Shown here: one piece after another, positions 37,628 to 48,966 of the stretch | How positions within the stretch are numbered: the first letter of the stretch is position 1 | How the letters are laid out: the number at the start of each line of letters is the position of its first letter | DNA from: an uncultured Gammaproteobacteria bacterium | GTDB taxonomy: Bacteria; Pseudomonadota; Gammaproteobacteria; HK1 | Direction: 5' to 3' | DNA: 64,000 nt | NCBI GenBank assembly: GCA_958295835.1 | Contig: OY282378.1 | Coordinates: forward strand, 62,001 to 126,000 | Program-made: the position numbers and the translations under genes | The notes under the pieces: generated by a model | What the model was told of the DNA's origin: nothing | The model's database searches: none | Seen by the model: only the letters and a program-made list of their open reading frames with translations

Positions 37628-39160
37628 ATGCAGGAGATCGTCCGCGCCCTCGAGGCGAAGCGCGACGCGGCCCGGCAGGGCGGCGGAGCGGCCCGCGTCG
37701 AGGCGCAGCACGCGAAGGGACGCCTGACCGCGCGCGAGCGGATCGAGGTGCTGCTCGATGCCGGCTCGTTCGAGGAGTGGGACATGTTCGTCGAGCACCG
37801 CTGCACCGACTTCGGCATGGCCGATCGGCGCGTGCCCGGCGACGGCGTGGTCACCGGCTATGGGACCATCAACGGCCGGCTGGTATTCGTGTTCAGCCAG
37901 GACTTCACGGTGTTCGGCGGCTCGCTCTCCGAGTCCCACGCCGAGAAGATCTGCAAGGTGATGGATCACGCGGTCAAGATGGGCGCCCCGGTCATCGGCC
38001 TGAACGACTCGGGCGGCGCGCGGATCCAGGAAGGCGTGGCGTCGCTGGGCGGGTACGCGGAGGTGTTCCAGCGCAACGTGCTCGCCTCCGGAGTCATCCC
38101 CCAGATCTCGCTCATCATGGGGCCGTGCGCGGGCGGCGCGGTCTACTCCCCGGCGATGACCGACTTCATCTTCATGGTGAAGCACAGCTCCTACATGTAC
38201 GTGACCGGTCCGGAGGTGGTGAAGACGGTCACCCACGAGGAGGTCACCCACGAGGAGCTCGGAGGCGCGATGACCCACTCCACCCGCTCGGGGGTGTGCG
38301 ATCGCGCCTTCGAGAACGACGTGGAGGCGCTGCTCATGCTGCGCCGGTTCATGAGCTACCTGCCCGCGAGCAACCGGGAGCCGCCGCCGTTTCGGCCTAC
38401 CCCGGATCCCGGCTCGCGGGTCGAGCCTTCCCTCGACTCGCTGGTGCCGGACAACCCGAACCGGCCGTACGACATGCAGGAGGTGATTCTCAAGGTCGCC
38501 GACGACGCCGAGTTCTTCGAGCTGCAACCGGATTACGCGCGCAACGTCATCATCGGCTTCGCCCGGATGGACGGGCATCCCATCGGTATCGTCGCCAACC
38601 AGCCGATGGTGCTCGCGGGCTGCCTGGACATCGCGTCATCGATCAAGGCGGCGCGGTTCGTGCGCTTCTGCGACTGCTTCAACCTCCCCATCGTCACCTT
38701 CGTCGACGTCCCGGGGTTCATGCCGGGGACCGCGCAGGAGTACGGTGGCATCATCAAGCACGGCGCGAAGCTGCTCTACGCCTTCGCCGAGGCCACGGTG
38801 CCGAAGATCACCGTCATCACCCGCAAGGCCTACGGCGGCGCCTATGACGTGATGAGCTCGAAGCACCTGCGCGGGGACGTGAACGTGGCGTGGCCGAGCG
38901 CGGAGATCGCGGTGATGGGCGCGAAGGGCGCGGTGGAGATCCTGTACCGGAAGGACGCCGGCGATCCCGAGCGGCTGGCGGAGCACGCCGAGGCGTATGC
39001 CGCCGCATTCTCCAATCCCTTCGTGGCCGCGCGCCGGGGATTCATCGACGACGTGGTCATGCCCCGCGCCACCCGGTCGCAGGTGTGCCGGGCGCTGTCG
39101 ATGCTGCGCGGCAAGGAGCTCGAGAATCCGTGGAAGAAGCACGGGAACATGCCGCTGTGA
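37628..39160 (+). CDS. pccB: Propionyl-CoA carboxylase-type beta (carboxyltransferase) subunit
   Basis: A 510-residue carboxyltransferase subunit of a biotin-dependent acyl-CoA carboxylase. The two crotonase-fold halves carry the acyl-CoA site ([39 protein letters not shown]) and the carboxybiotin site ([45 protein letters not shown]). The overall sequence is closest to PccB rather than AccD or geranyl-CoA subunits. GGAGG lies before the ATG at 37628. It overlaps pccA by a GTGA. The meaB and epimerase genes nearby support propionyl-CoA as substrate. Confidence 0.9.
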   Translation: MQEIVRALEAKRDAARQGGGAARVEAQHAKGRLTARERIEVLLDAGSFEEWDMFVEHRCTDFGMADRRVPGDGVVTGYGTINGRLVFVFSQDFTVFGGSLSESHAEKICKVMDHAVKMGAPVIGLNDSGGARIQEGVASLGGYAEVFQRNVLASGVIPQISLIMGPCAGGAVYSPAMTDFIFMVKHSSYMYVTGPEVVKTVTHEEVTHEELGGAMTHSTRSGVCDRAFENDVEALLMLRRFMSYLPASNREPPPFRPTPDPGSRVEPSLDSLVPDNPNRPYDMQEVILKVADDAEFFELQPDYARNVIIGFARMDGHPIGIVANQPMVLAGCLDIASSIKAARFVRFCDCFNLPIVTFVDVPGFMPGTAQEYGGIIKHGAKLLYAFAEATVPKITVITRKAYGGAYDVMSSKHLRGDVNVAWPSAEIAVMGAKGAVEILYRKDAGDPERLAEHAEAYAAAFSNPFVAARRGFIDDVVMPRATRSQVCRALSMLRGKELENPWKKHGNMPL

Positions 39161-41151
39161 ATGTGCTCTTCGACAAGATCCTCGTCGCCAACCGGGGCGA
39201 GATCGCCTGCCGTGTGATCCGTACCGCGCGCCGGATGGGGATCGGTACCGTGGCGGTGTACTCGGAGGCGGACCGCGGCGCGCTGCATGTCGAGCAGGCG
39301 GACGAGGCGGTGTGCATCGGGGGTGCGGCGCCGGCGGAGAGCTATCTCAGGATCGAGGCGATCGTCGACGCATGCCGCACGAGCGGCGCGCAGGCGGTGC
39401 ATCCGGGCTACGGATTCCTCTCCGAGAACCGCGCGTTCTGCGAGGCGCTGGCGGAGGCCGGCATCGCGTTCATCGGCCCGCCGCCGGGGGCCATCGAGGC
39501 GATGGGGGACAAGATCACCTCCAAGCGCATCGCGGCCGAGGCCGGGGTCAGCACCATCCCCGGCCACGTGGGCGTGGTGCCCGATGCGGACGAGGCGGTG
39601 CGCATCGCCCGCGAGGTCGGCTACCCGGTGATGCTCAAGGCGAGCGCCGGGGGCGGCGGCAAGGGGATGCGGATCGCCCGCGACGACGCCGAATGCCGCT
39701 TGGGGTTCGAGCGCGCGGGGAGCGAGGCGCGTTCGAGCTTCGGCGACGACCGCCTGTTCATCGAGCGGTACATCGAGGAGCCGCGCCACATCGAGATCCA
39801 GGTGCTGGCCGACCGACACGGAAATGCCCTGTACCTCGGCGAGCGCGAGTGCTCCATCCAGCGCCGGCACCAGAAGGTCATCGAGGAGGCGCCGTCGCCG
39901 TTCATCGACCCGGACACCCGCCGCGCGATGGGCGAGCAGGCCGTCGCGCTCGCCCGCGCGGTGGGGTACGAGTCGGCCGGCACCGTGGAGTTCATCGTCG
40001 ATCGCGAGCGCCGCTTCTATTTCCTGGAGATGAACACGCGCCTTCAGGTCGAGCATCCGGTGACCGAGATGGTGACCGGCCTCGATCTCGTCGAGTGCAT
40101 GATCCGGATCGCGGCGGGCGAGCCGGTCGGCTTCGAGCAGGACGACGTGACGCTGCGAGGCTGGGCGATGGAATCCCGGGTGTACGCGGAGAACCCCTTG
40201 CGCGGGTTCCTGCCCTCGACGGGACGGCTGGTGCGCTACCTGCCGCCGGTGTCCACCCGCGACGTCCGGGTCGATACCGGTGTCCGCGAAGGCGGCGAGA
40301 TCTCGATGTACTACGATCCGATGATCGCCAAGCTCGTCACCCGGGGCGATACCCGGGACGACGCGATCCGCCGCATGCGCGATGCCCTCGACGCCTACTG
40401 CATCCGTGGCGTGGACAGCAACGTCGCGTTCCTGTCCGCGCTGTTCTCGCATCCGCGTTTCGTGGCGGGACGGCTCTCGACCGACTTCATCGAAGACGAG
40501 TACCCCGACGGGTTCGGGGTGGACGACGTCCGGCTCGACGACCCGGCGCCGTTCGTGGCGGTCGCGGCGGCGGTCCAGCGCCGGTACCGCGAGCGCGCCA
40601 CGAGCATCTCCGGTCAGATGCCGGGCTACGAGGCGACGATCTCCGACGAGTGGGTGGTGCTCATGAACGAGCGGGAACATCCGTGCCGCGCGACCACCGT
40701 CGAGGGCGGCGAGGAGGTCGAGTTCGACGCCAGGACGTTCGTGGTCCGCAGCGGCTGGTGGTTCGGGCAGCCCCTGTTCCAGGGAACCGTCAACGGCGAG
40801 CCGAAATGCTTTCAGATCGAGTGTCATGGCGTCGGATACCGTCTCGTTCACCGGGGGATGCAGGCCGATGTGTGGGTACTCACTCCGCGGCAGGCGGAGC
40901 TGCGCGCGTTGATGCCTGAGCGGGTCGCCCCGGACCTGTCCCGGTTCCTTCTCTCCCCGATGCCCGGCCTGCTGGTGAGTCTCGCGGCCGGCGAAGGCGA
41001 CCGCGTGAAAGCCGGAGAAGAGCTCGCGGTGATCGAGGCGATGAAGATGGAGAACGTGCTGCGGGCGGAGAGCGACGCGACGGTCAGGTCGGTGCTCGCG
41101 GCGCCCGGCGACCACCTCGCGGTGGATCAGCCGATCATCGAATTCGAATGA
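39157..41151 (+). CDS. pccA: Propionyl-CoA carboxylase-type alpha (biotin carboxylase + BCCP) subunit
   Basis: A 664-residue protein. Residues 1-450 are biotin carboxylase: [23 protein letters not shown]-grasp loop [13 protein letters not shown], and [21 protein letters not shown] middle domain contacts the beta subunit, and the C-terminal BCCP has EAMKMENVL with biotinyl Lys 630. GTG start at 39157 overlaps the pccB stop. It makes carboxybiotin for PccB; together they give (S)-methylmalonyl-CoA. Confidence 0.92.
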   Translation: MNVLFDKILVANRGEIACRVIRTARRMGIGTVAVYSEADRGALHVEQADEAVCIGGAAPAESYLRIEAIVDACRTSGAQAVHPGYGFLSENRAFCEALAEAGIAFIGPPPGAIEAMGDKITSKRIAAEAGVSTIPGHVGVVPDADEAVRIAREVGYPVMLKASAGGGGKGMRIARDDAECRLGFERAGSEARSSFGDDRLFIERYIEEPRHIEIQVLADRHGNALYLGERECSIQRRHQKVIEEAPSPFIDPDTRRAMGEQAVALARAVGYESAGTVEFIVDRERRFYFLEMNTRLQVEHPVTEMVTGLDLVECMIRIAAGEPVGFEQDDVTLRGWAMESRVYAENPLRGFLPSTGRLVRYLPPVSTRDVRVDTGVREGGEISMYYDPMIAKLVTRGDTRDDAIRRMRDALDAYCIRGVDSNVAFLSALFSHPRFVAGRLSTDFIEDEYPDGFGVDDVRLDDPAPFVAVAAAVQRRYRERATSISGQMPGYEATISDEWVVLMNEREHPCRATTVEGGEEVEFDARTFVVRSGWWFGQPLFQGTVNGEPKCFQIECHGVGYRLVHRGMQADVWVLTPRQAELRALMPERVAPDLSRFLLSPMPGLLVSLAAGEGDRVKAGEELAVIEAMKMENVLRAESDATVRSVLAAPGDHLAVDQPIIEFE

Positions 41152-41241
41152 TGGCGACGGGCATGCCCACGATGGTTTGGCCGGACCGGAGCGAGAGCAC
41201 GGTGGGGCGCGGATCGATCGGTCCCTGGGCAGGCAGGTCTT

Positions 41242-41296
41242 GCAGCTCGAGTTGCGGGACTCCATTTCGGTCAACGAATCCCGTAGCTCGAGCTGC
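41242..41296. terminator. 18-bp imperfect inverted repeat between pccA and meaB
   Basis: GCAGCTCGAGTTGCGGGA (41242-41259) pairs with TCCCGTAGCTCGAGCTGC (41279-41296) at 16 of 18 positions around a 19-base loop. It lies in the 300-base gap 41152-41451, which has no gene. No T-run follows, so it may be a regulatory stem or the scar of a lost element rather than a simple terminator. Confidence 0.5.
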
Positions 41297-41451
41297 AGCA
41301 TGACGGAGAATTGCTCTTGACGTCCGGATTCATGCGAAAGCGGACAACCGGAATGCCCGGTTCCGGCGTTGCCGGCTCGGGAGAGCGTCGGACGGCGCCC
41401 GGCGCCGATGCGGATATGGCATCCAGTGCCGATGCGGACAGGTGACGCCGC

Positions 41452-42441
41452 GTGTCCGTGATTGATCCGGTGGAGTTGGAGCAGGGGGTTCGAGGCGCGG
41501 ATCGGCGGGCTATCGCGCGGGCGATCACCCTCGTCGAATCCTCGCATCCTGATCACCAGCCGGCCGCGGCCGGGCTCCTCGAAAAGCTGGCGCGTACGCC
41601 CGGCCATGCCCTGCGCATCGGACTCTCCGGGGCTCCGGGAGTCGGGAAATCGACCTTCATCGAGTCCTTCGGCACGTTTCTCGTCGATGGCGGCCATCGA
41701 GTCGCGGTGCTCGCCGTCGATCCGTCCTCGGCCGTGAGCGGCGGATCGATCCTCGGCGACAAGACCCGAATGGAACGGCTCGCGCGCGACCCTCGGGCAT
41801 TCATTCGGCCGACGCCTTCCGGGGCGGTGTCCGGCGGTGTGGGGCGGCGCACCCCGGAGACGATCCGGATCGTGGAGGCGGCGGGGTTCGACGTGGTGAT
41901 CGTGGAGACGGTCGGAGTCGGGCAGTCGGAGGCAGCGGTCGCCGCCATGACCGACGTCTTCGTACTGCTCCTCGCGCCGGGCGCGGGCGACGAGCTTCAG
42001 GGCATCAAGCGCGGAATCGTCGAGCTTGCGCATCTCGTGTTCGTCAACAAGGCCGACGGCGATCTCGCCAGCGCGGCCCGGCGGACCGCGGCCGAGTACC
42101 GCAACGCCCTCCACCTGCTCGCAGGGAGTGACGACGGTTGGAACCCGGAGGTGCATACGTGTTCCGCCCTCACCGGCTCGGGGATCCCCGAGGCGTGGGG
42201 CCGCATCGAGCGTTATCGCGACTGGTACGAAGCCACCGGCGCCCGGTCGCGCCGGCGTTCCGCACAGGCGCGGGGATGGCTATGGAGCGAGATCGCCGGC
42301 AGCGTTCGCGCCACCATCGAGTCTCAGGAGGACCTGAAGCATCTCGTCGAGTCGCTGGAGGAGGATGTCGCGGCGGGGAAGATGCCGGCCTCGGCAGCGG
42401 CCCGGCGGGTCATCGCGGCCGCGTTCGAAACAGCGGCCTGA
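41452..42441 (+). CDS. meaB: Methylmalonyl-CoA mutase-associated GTPase MeaB
   Basis: A 329-residue G3E-family GTPase that protects and reloads adenosylcobalamin-dependent methylmalonyl-CoA mutase. The P-loop GAPGVGKST is at 60-68, followed by LAVDPSSAVSGGSILGDKTRM, the GAVSGGVGRRTPE loop, ETVGVGQSE and the G4-type FVNKADGD. GTG start at 41452. Strongly suggests that a mutase exists in the genome, though none is in this window. Confidence 0.93.
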   Translation: MSVIDPVELEQGVRGADRRAIARAITLVESSHPDHQPAAAGLLEKLARTPGHALRIGLSGAPGVGKSTFIESFGTFLVDGGHRVAVLAVDPSSAVSGGSILGDKTRMERLARDPRAFIRPTPSGAVSGGVGRRTPETIRIVEAAGFDVVIVETVGVGQSEAAVAAMTDVFVLLLAPGAGDELQGIKRGIVELAHLVFVNKADGDLASAARRTAAEYRNALHLLAGSDDGWNPEVHTCSALTGSGIPEAWGRIERYRDWYEATGARSRRRSAQARGWLWSEIAGSVRATIESQEDLKHLVESLEEDVAAGKMPASAAARRVIAAAFETAA

Positions 42442-42469
42442 CGACGGGTTCACGACGGGAACCGGAAGC

Positions 42470-42874
42470 ATGATCGGACGGCTCAATCATGTGGCGATTG
42501 CAGTGCCGGACCTTGCCGCCGCCAGCGCGCTGTACCGCGACACGCTCGGGGCTACCGTCTCCGCTCCGGTAGACCTCCCCGAGCACGGGGTGACCACGGT
42601 GTTCGTCGATCTGCCGAATACGAAGATCGAGCTCCTGGCGGAGCTCGGAGCGGCTTCACCCATCGCGAGCTTCCTCGGGCGCAATCCGGGCGGAGGGATC
42701 CACCACGTGTGCTACGAGGTCGAGGACCTCGAAGCGGCACGCGCGCGGCTCCAGGAACACGGTGCCCGCGTACTCGGTGACGGGCGGCCGAAGATCGGTG
42801 CGCACGGCAGGCCGGTGCTGTTCCTGCACCCGAAGGACTTCTGCGGGACCCTCGTCGAACTCGAGCAGATCTGA
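42470..42874 (+). CDS. mce: Methylmalonyl-CoA epimerase
   Basis: A 134-residue vicinal-oxygen-chelate protein that interconverts (S)- and (R)-methylmalonyl-CoA. Metal residues are in LNHVAIAV (H7), GIHHVCYEV in the middle and the C-terminal GTLVELEQI (Glu). VFVDLPNTKIELLAELG..SPIASFLGRNPGGG is typical of this family. It begins 28 bases after meaB and completes, with pccAB, the path up to the mutase. Confidence 0.9.
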   Translation: MIGRLNHVAIAVPDLAAASALYRDTLGATVSAPVDLPEHGVTTVFVDLPNTKIELLAELGAASPIASFLGRNPGGGIHHVCYEVEDLEAARARLQEHGARVLGDGRPKIGAHGRPVLFLHPKDFCGTLVELEQI

Positions 42875-42897
42875 CCCGGAAACCGCTCACCAACGCC

Positions 42898-42940
42898 GGC
42901 CGGTCCTGCCGGCCATGGACCGCCCGTCACCGCGCGGTCC
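42898..42940. terminator. Two tandem GC hairpins between convergent genes
   Basis: GGCCGG-TCCTG-CCGGCC (42898-42914) is followed by GGACCGC (42917-42923) and GCGGTCC (42934-42940). They lie between the stops of the epimerase (+) and the LysM-like gene (-), where a bidirectional terminator is expected. No T-runs. Confidence 0.4.
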
Positions 42941-43034
42941 GACGGCCGTGTCGGCTCCGGGTCGGGCACCAGCGAGGCGTCTGGCGTACTATGTTTGGTG
43001 TTGTCCGCCTTCCCGGAATCGTGTCGGCTCCGGG

Positions 43035-44909
43035 TCAGCCGCTGGCGAAGTGCTTGTAGATCGAGACCAGCTCCTCCGGCTGGAAGTTGATGATGACGAT
43101 CTCCTGCCCCGGGTAGACGCGATCGGGGCTGCGGCCCATCCGATCGTCGCGGAAGTTGTAGACGTAGGACTCCTTCGTCTTCCGGTCGATCAGCTTGCCG
43201 AGAAAGGAACTCGATCGATCGTGAAGCCTTTCGTCCGCATCCCTCGGGATCCGCACGGTGTACGTCTCGACGTCTTCGCCGCGCCGGACTGCCATCCCGC
43301 GGGCGAAATTGTCGATGAGTCCGAAGTGGACGATTCCCCAGATCCCCTGCTCATCGGTGGGCTGTACGGTGTGGAGGTAGAAGATCGAATCGGGATTCTC
43401 GGTCTTCTGCCTCCGGAGCAGATCAGCCAGTGTCGCCGCTTCGAGCCGGTAGGGCCGCGTGATCACGTTCAGAAACGTATCGGCGTCCTCTTCGGTGTCG
43501 AGCAGCTCTCTCAGTGTCATGACCTCGAAGTACCGCACCGTCCTGATGACCGAGATCGGCTTCTCGGGCTCGGCCAGGAGGCGTTCCAGCGCTTCACGCA
43601 CCGTGATCTGCTCGACGGTGGGGGCGACCGTCTGCCCGGTATCACCCTGCTCGGCGTCCGTTTGCCCGGCGTCGCCCCGCTCGGTGTCACTTTGCACTGC
43701 AACGTTCTGTTCGGCGTCATCCGACGAATCGTCATACTTCACCAGGACACGCAACTTGGTATCGAGATCTCCACCGAATTCGGCGATGAGCTGCTCCGGA
43801 GCGGCGGTCTCTATCTGCTCCACTTCGCGGACGACGGTGACGGGGGTCTCCGCCGCCAGGGCGTCATCCTTGGCGAGCTCGCCGACGGAAACACTCTCGA
43901 TCATGTCTTCCGGCACCAGTGAGAGCACGTGTTCCTGGGTGACGAAATGGTCCGCCTTGTCGACGGGGATGGTCCGCGGCGTGGTCGCGGTCAGCATCTC
44001 GACGTACTGCTTCGCCTCGGCCTCGGTCGCGTCGGCCTCGGCGGTTCGGGCGGCATCCGCCGAGGGCGCGGCGTCGGAGTCCGTGGTCCGGAGCGCTACG
44101 GTCGGGGTTGCAGTATCGGCGTCCGTCGCATCGGCGACTCGTACCGGGGGGGTGGCGTCGGAGTCGGCGGTTCGGGCGGCCTCGTTCGATTCGACGCCGA
44201 CTTGCGCGGCGTCACCCTGCGAGTCGTCATACTCTATCTGGACGCGCAACTTCGTATCGGCGTCCACTCCGGGCTCAGGGGTGAGTTGTTCCCGGATCGT
44301 GGCCTCCACCTGCTCGACCAAGCGCTCGACGGCGGCGAGGAGATCCGTCTGTCCGGGCTCATCCGCGTCCGGAGCGTCGATCGGAACCTGTTCTATCGTT
44401 CCCTCGGGCACCGCCGAGAGCACGGCTTTCCCTGGAACGGCAGGGTCCGCCGGTTCGGCGGCGGCGCCCTGCGGGGTGCTCCCGGTGGTGGCGCCGGATT
44501 CCGCCATTCGGGCGACATCCGCCTGAGATGTGGTGTCGGAGGCGGCCGCAGGAGTGTCATCGGTCCGGGGCGTGGCGCCGGGGTCCGTGGTCTGGGCGAC
44601 CTCCACCGGAGACGCGGTGCCGGAGTCGGTTGCTTGAGGATCGCCGGTCCGGGGCGTGACGCCGGAGTCGGCGGTTTGGGTGACGCCAGCCGGGGAAGCG
44701 GTGTCGGTGTCGATCGGGTTTTCGGCGTCAGTCGCGGGTTCGATGCCGGAGTCGGCCGTTTGCGAGTCACCTGTCGCGGGGGTGGCGCCAACTACGGGCT
44801 CGGCGGTCCCGGGTTGGGCGACGACCGACGAATCGGCAGGCGTCAGCCAATACCATAGACCCACCGCGATCGCGACCGCGAGGATGAGCAGGGTGAGGGT
44901 GCCGCGCAT
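43035..44909 (-). CDS. Large acidic periplasmic protein with LysM-like C-terminus
   Basis: A 624-residue protein anchored by an N-terminal helix (TLTLLILAVAIAVGLWYWL). Residues about 25-170 are Thr/Ala/Asp-rich with recurring TADSG and TPRTGD units. Two related blocks follow (LSAVPEGTIEQV ... DADTKLRVQIEYDDS and LSLVPEDMIESV ... DLDTKLRVLVKYDDS), an internal duplication. The C-terminal 150 residues hold YTVRIPRDADERL ... RVYPGQEIVIIN, which follows the LysM pattern (YTV..GD..., YPGQ.L.I). It may bind or sense peptidoglycan. I do not recognise a named family. Start 44909, with GGGAG in front. Confidence 0.6.
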   Translation of the reverse strand: MRGTLTLLILAVAIAVGLWYWLTPADSSVVAQPGTAEPVVGATPATGDSQTADSGIEPATDAENPIDTDTASPAGVTQTADSGVTPRTGDPQATDSGTASPVEVAQTTDPGATPRTDDTPAAASDTTSQADVARMAESGATTGSTPQGAAAEPADPAVPGKAVLSAVPEGTIEQVPIDAPDADEPGQTDLLAAVERLVEQVEATIREQLTPEPGVDADTKLRVQIEYDDSQGDAAQVGVESNEAARTADSDATPPVRVADATDADTATPTVALRTTDSDAAPSADAARTAEADATEAEAKQYVEMLTATTPRTIPVDKADHFVTQEHVLSLVPEDMIESVSVGELAKDDALAAETPVTVVREVEQIETAAPEQLIAEFGGDLDTKLRVLVKYDDSSDDAEQNVAVQSDTERGDAGQTDAEQGDTGQTVAPTVEQITVREALERLLAEPEKPISVIRTVRYFEVMTLRELLDTEEDADTFLNVITRPYRLEAATLADLLRRQKTENPDSIFYLHTVQPTDEQGIWGIVHFGLIDNFARGMAVRRGEDVETYTVRIPRDADERLHDRSSSFLGKLIDRKTKESYVYNFRDDRMGRSPDRVYPGQEIVIINFQPEELVSIYKHFASG

Positions 44910-45306
44910 CGTTCGATCTCCCGGCTGACAAGTGGCGATCGGCGCCGGATGGTGCTCCCCGGCGCGATCGGCCCGCGACGCAGGCGCCTGTATCGGCAAT
45001 CGTATTTGAATCCACCCTCCGGATTCGAGCCGGACGGGGATAAACAATACAGGCTGTCACAATGCCGTTCTTTTGAATGATACTCCATCGTGGGCGGGAG
45101 GATTGGAGTCGGTCCGCACCGGTCCATGCACGATTCTCCACCCGCGCTCCGGCCGCGCACGAAACGCCGAACATGCCGATTCGGCGATGACGCCCGATGT
45201 CGTCGATCCATCGGTCGGACCGCACGCACGCAGCCGCCCTGCCACGGTCGCCAGATGTGCTCGGCTCGCGCCGGAAAGGGTCGATTACAACGAGAGATCG
45301 CCGCTG
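44910..45306 (+). other. 397-base divergent intergenic region
   Basis: Separates the LysM-like gene (-) from the hydroxylase gene (+). An AT-richer patch at about 45000-45090 is the likely promoter zone for both. GAATCC (45008-45013) and GGATTC (45021-45026) form a small inverted repeat there. No gene recognised; the in-frame extension of the hydroxylase to 45073 looks non-coding. Confidence 0.4.
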
Positions 45307-46146
45307 ATGCAGGACTTCGTCGTCGCTTTCGAGCCGCACGTTCGCCTGAGCGCATTTCTCGGCATTTTCATTGTCGTCGCGCTGTGGGAGCTTGCCGCGC
45401 CGCGCCGTCTCCTTCGGGTGTCGAAGGCGGTCCGATGGATGAGCAACATCGGGATCGTCGTCATCGATACCGTACTTCTGCGCCTCGTGTTTCCGGTCGC
45501 GGCGGTGGGTATCGCAGTCGTGGCCGGCTCGCACGGCTGGGGACTGTTCAACGCGCTGGCGTGGCCGTTCTGGGTCGAGGTCGTGCTGGCGGTGGTGGTG
45601 CTCGATCTCGTGATCTATTTCCAGCACGTCATGTTTCATGCGGTACCCGGGCTGTGGCGGCTGCACATGGTGCATCACGCCGATCTCGACTTCGACCTGA
45701 CCACCGGGGTGCGGTTCCACCCATTCGAGGTCCTGTTGTCGATGGTCGTCAAGATGGCCGCACTCGGCGCACTCGGCGCGGCGCCGTTGGCGGTGATCCT
45801 GTTCGAGATACTCCTCAGCGCCACTTCTATATTCAATCACGGCAACATCACCCTGCCGCCCGCGCTCGACCGCCTCTTGCGCCTGATCGTGGTCACCCCC
45901 GACATGCACCGGGTTCATCATTCGGCGATCGCGAACGAGACCAACAGCAACTTCGGTTTCAATCTTTCCTGGTGGGACCGATTGTTCGGAACGTACCGGG
46001 CGCAGCCCGTGGCGGGTCACGAGAACATGACCATCGGGCTCGAACAGTTCCGCGAGCCGCGTTTGCAGCGGCTGTGGCACATGCTGGCGCTGCCCTTCAC
46101 GGGCGCCGGGGGAGAGTATCCCATCGGCCGGCGGGGCGTGGATTGA
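45307..46146 (+). CDS. Sterol desaturase / fatty acid hydroxylase family membrane protein
   Basis: A 279-residue di-iron membrane oxygenase with four to five helices and the three histidine clusters of the family: QHVMFH (H107, H111), HMVHHADLDFD (H120, H123, H124) and later HRVHHSAIANETNSNFGFNLSWWDRLFGTY. The final motif is highly typical. It would hydroxylate or desaturate a membrane lipid or carotenoid-like substrate. The ATG at 45307 fits the family start. Confidence 0.88.
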   Translation: MQDFVVAFEPHVRLSAFLGIFIVVALWELAAPRRLLRVSKAVRWMSNIGIVVIDTVLLRLVFPVAAVGIAVVAGSHGWGLFNALAWPFWVEVVLAVVVLDLVIYFQHVMFHAVPGLWRLHMVHHADLDFDLTTGVRFHPFEVLLSMVVKMAALGALGAAPLAVILFEILLSATSIFNHGNITLPPALDRLLRLIVVTPDMHRVHHSAIANETNSNFGFNLSWWDRLFGTYRAQPVAGHENMTIGLEQFREPRLQRLWHMLALPFTGAGGEYPIGRRGVD

Positions 46147-46393
46147 CGCTTGCCCCCGCGACTCGCGGGCAGCTTCGGACAGCCACGACGCCGAAGCCGT
46201 CCCCGCGGGCTCCGGCCGGGCCGCCGCGGGCATCGGACGCTCGACTTCAGGCACTGTGACCGCCTCGGTGGTCCACGTTCCGGCGCAGGTCGAATCGCGG
46301 CATCGTCACCTCGCTGCGAATCAGGCGCCGGCGGGAAATGCGGGTTGACACCGTCATGGCCGATCTCCGCCGGCGGGGGGCTCGACACCCGGT

Positions 46394-47769
<1,376 letters not shown>

Positions 47770-47773
<4 letters not shown>

Positions 47774-48711
47774 CGCCCCTGCTCCCGGAGGAACGTCGCC
47801 TCCCTCGCCTTGACGATCGCGGTCACCACCTCGTTGTACGGCGCGGCGGTGCCCACCTCGCGCGCGACCACCGGCACCATTCCGTTGATCGCGTCGATCT
47901 CCGAAGGCCGTTTCGCCAGGTAGTCCTGGAGCATCGAGGGGCGGCTGTTCGGGATCCTGCCCCCGAAGGCGCGGACGTGCGCGACCGGATCGTCGAACGA
48001 GAAGGGGACTCCTTTCGCGACGCCGGCCGCATGGGCCTCCGCCGCGCAGTTGCTCGCGACCTGCCAGGCCTGCGCGTTCTCGAGGATCCCGGCGATGGTG
48101 CATTCGAATATCGTGCAGGAGCCGCTGAAGGTGACGTTGCAGACGAACTTCTCCCACACGAGCTGGTTGATGTCCTCGAAGCACCTGACGTTGAACCCCG
48201 CGTCGCGCCACACGCCGCCGACCCGCTCCAGCCGTTCGGTGATCCCGCCCCCGAGCTCTCCGAGCCGGACCAGCTCCATGCCGTTGTGATGCGCGTGCCC
48301 GAGCCCGCGGATGGAGGCGCCGAAGCCGCCCGCAACACCGAGCAGCACGTTGTCCGGAGGCAGGTGCCGGCAGATCCGCTCCGCCGCGCCGAGCCCGTTC
48401 TGGATCGTGAGCACGAGGGTGTCGCCGCGCAGCAACGGTCCGATGGAGGCGGCGGCCGATGCGACGCCGGCTGCCTTGGTCGCGATGATCACGAGGTCGC
48501 AGGGTCCGGGCTCGGACGCATCCGTCGTCGCCTGGAGCCGCACCGTGCGATCGCCGCTCGCCCCTTCGACGCGCAGCCCTCGGGCGCGTATCGCATCGAT
48601 ATGCTCGTGCCACGTATCGATTGCCCAGACCTCGTTCCCGGCCGCAGCGAGCAGGCCCGCGTACACCGAGCCCATCGCCCCGGCGCCGACTACCGCGATC
48701 TTCATCTTCAT
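47770..48711 (-). CDS. 2-dehydropantoate 2-reductase (ApbA/PanE) family oxidoreductase
   Basis: A 313-residue NADPH-dependent reductase. The Rossmann motif VVGAGAMGSVYAGLLAAAG is at 7-25, TKAAGV and LTIQNGLGAAE follow, and the catalytic Lys and Glu are in WEKFVCNVTFS and the C-terminal domain (RPSMLQDYLAKRPSEIDAINGMV). Family members reduce ketopantoate or other 2-keto acids. Coupling to an aminotransferase and neighbourhood of a hydratase suggest a catabolic role. Confidence 0.85.
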
Positions 48712-48786
48712 GTGTTCCCCTTCGTTGAAATGCCGGCGATTCCCGCCAAGACCGCGAATGTCTCCCGAGTCGTCGGGATCGGGCGC

Positions 48787-48966
48787 TCAGGCGGGTGGTC
48801 CCTCATCCGTGAAGTCTTCGACAACACGACGAAGATCTTCGCCAACCGGCGTTTGGTCCTGGCCATGCCGGGTTGGAGGGGCCGGGACATCCCGGTCGTG
48901 CGGTCCTTGTCCGGGCGTTGGCGGGAACTGCGGTTGAAATACCGTCCGTGAAACGTCGTTCGTCAT
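48787..48966 (-). CDS. Possible small protein overlapping the hydratase stop
   Basis: A 59-residue frame, MTNDVSRTVFQPQFPPTPGQ at the start and EDLRRVVEDFTDEGPPA at the end, begins in an ATGA overlap with the hydratase stop, the pattern of a real operon gene. The sequence is proline-rich and not recognised. An opposite-strand frame of similar length also exists, so coding is uncertain. Confidence 0.3.
   Translation of the reverse strand: MTNDVSRTVFQPQFPPTPGQGPHDRDVPAPPTRHGQDQTPVGEDLRRVVEDFTDEGPPA

Noticed and set aside
38842..42156. A 1104-codon open frame antisense to pccB, pccA and meaB
   Set aside because: It mirrors three clear genes, has His/Arg/Gly-rich noise composition and no family motif. 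Long antisense frames are expected at this GC content.
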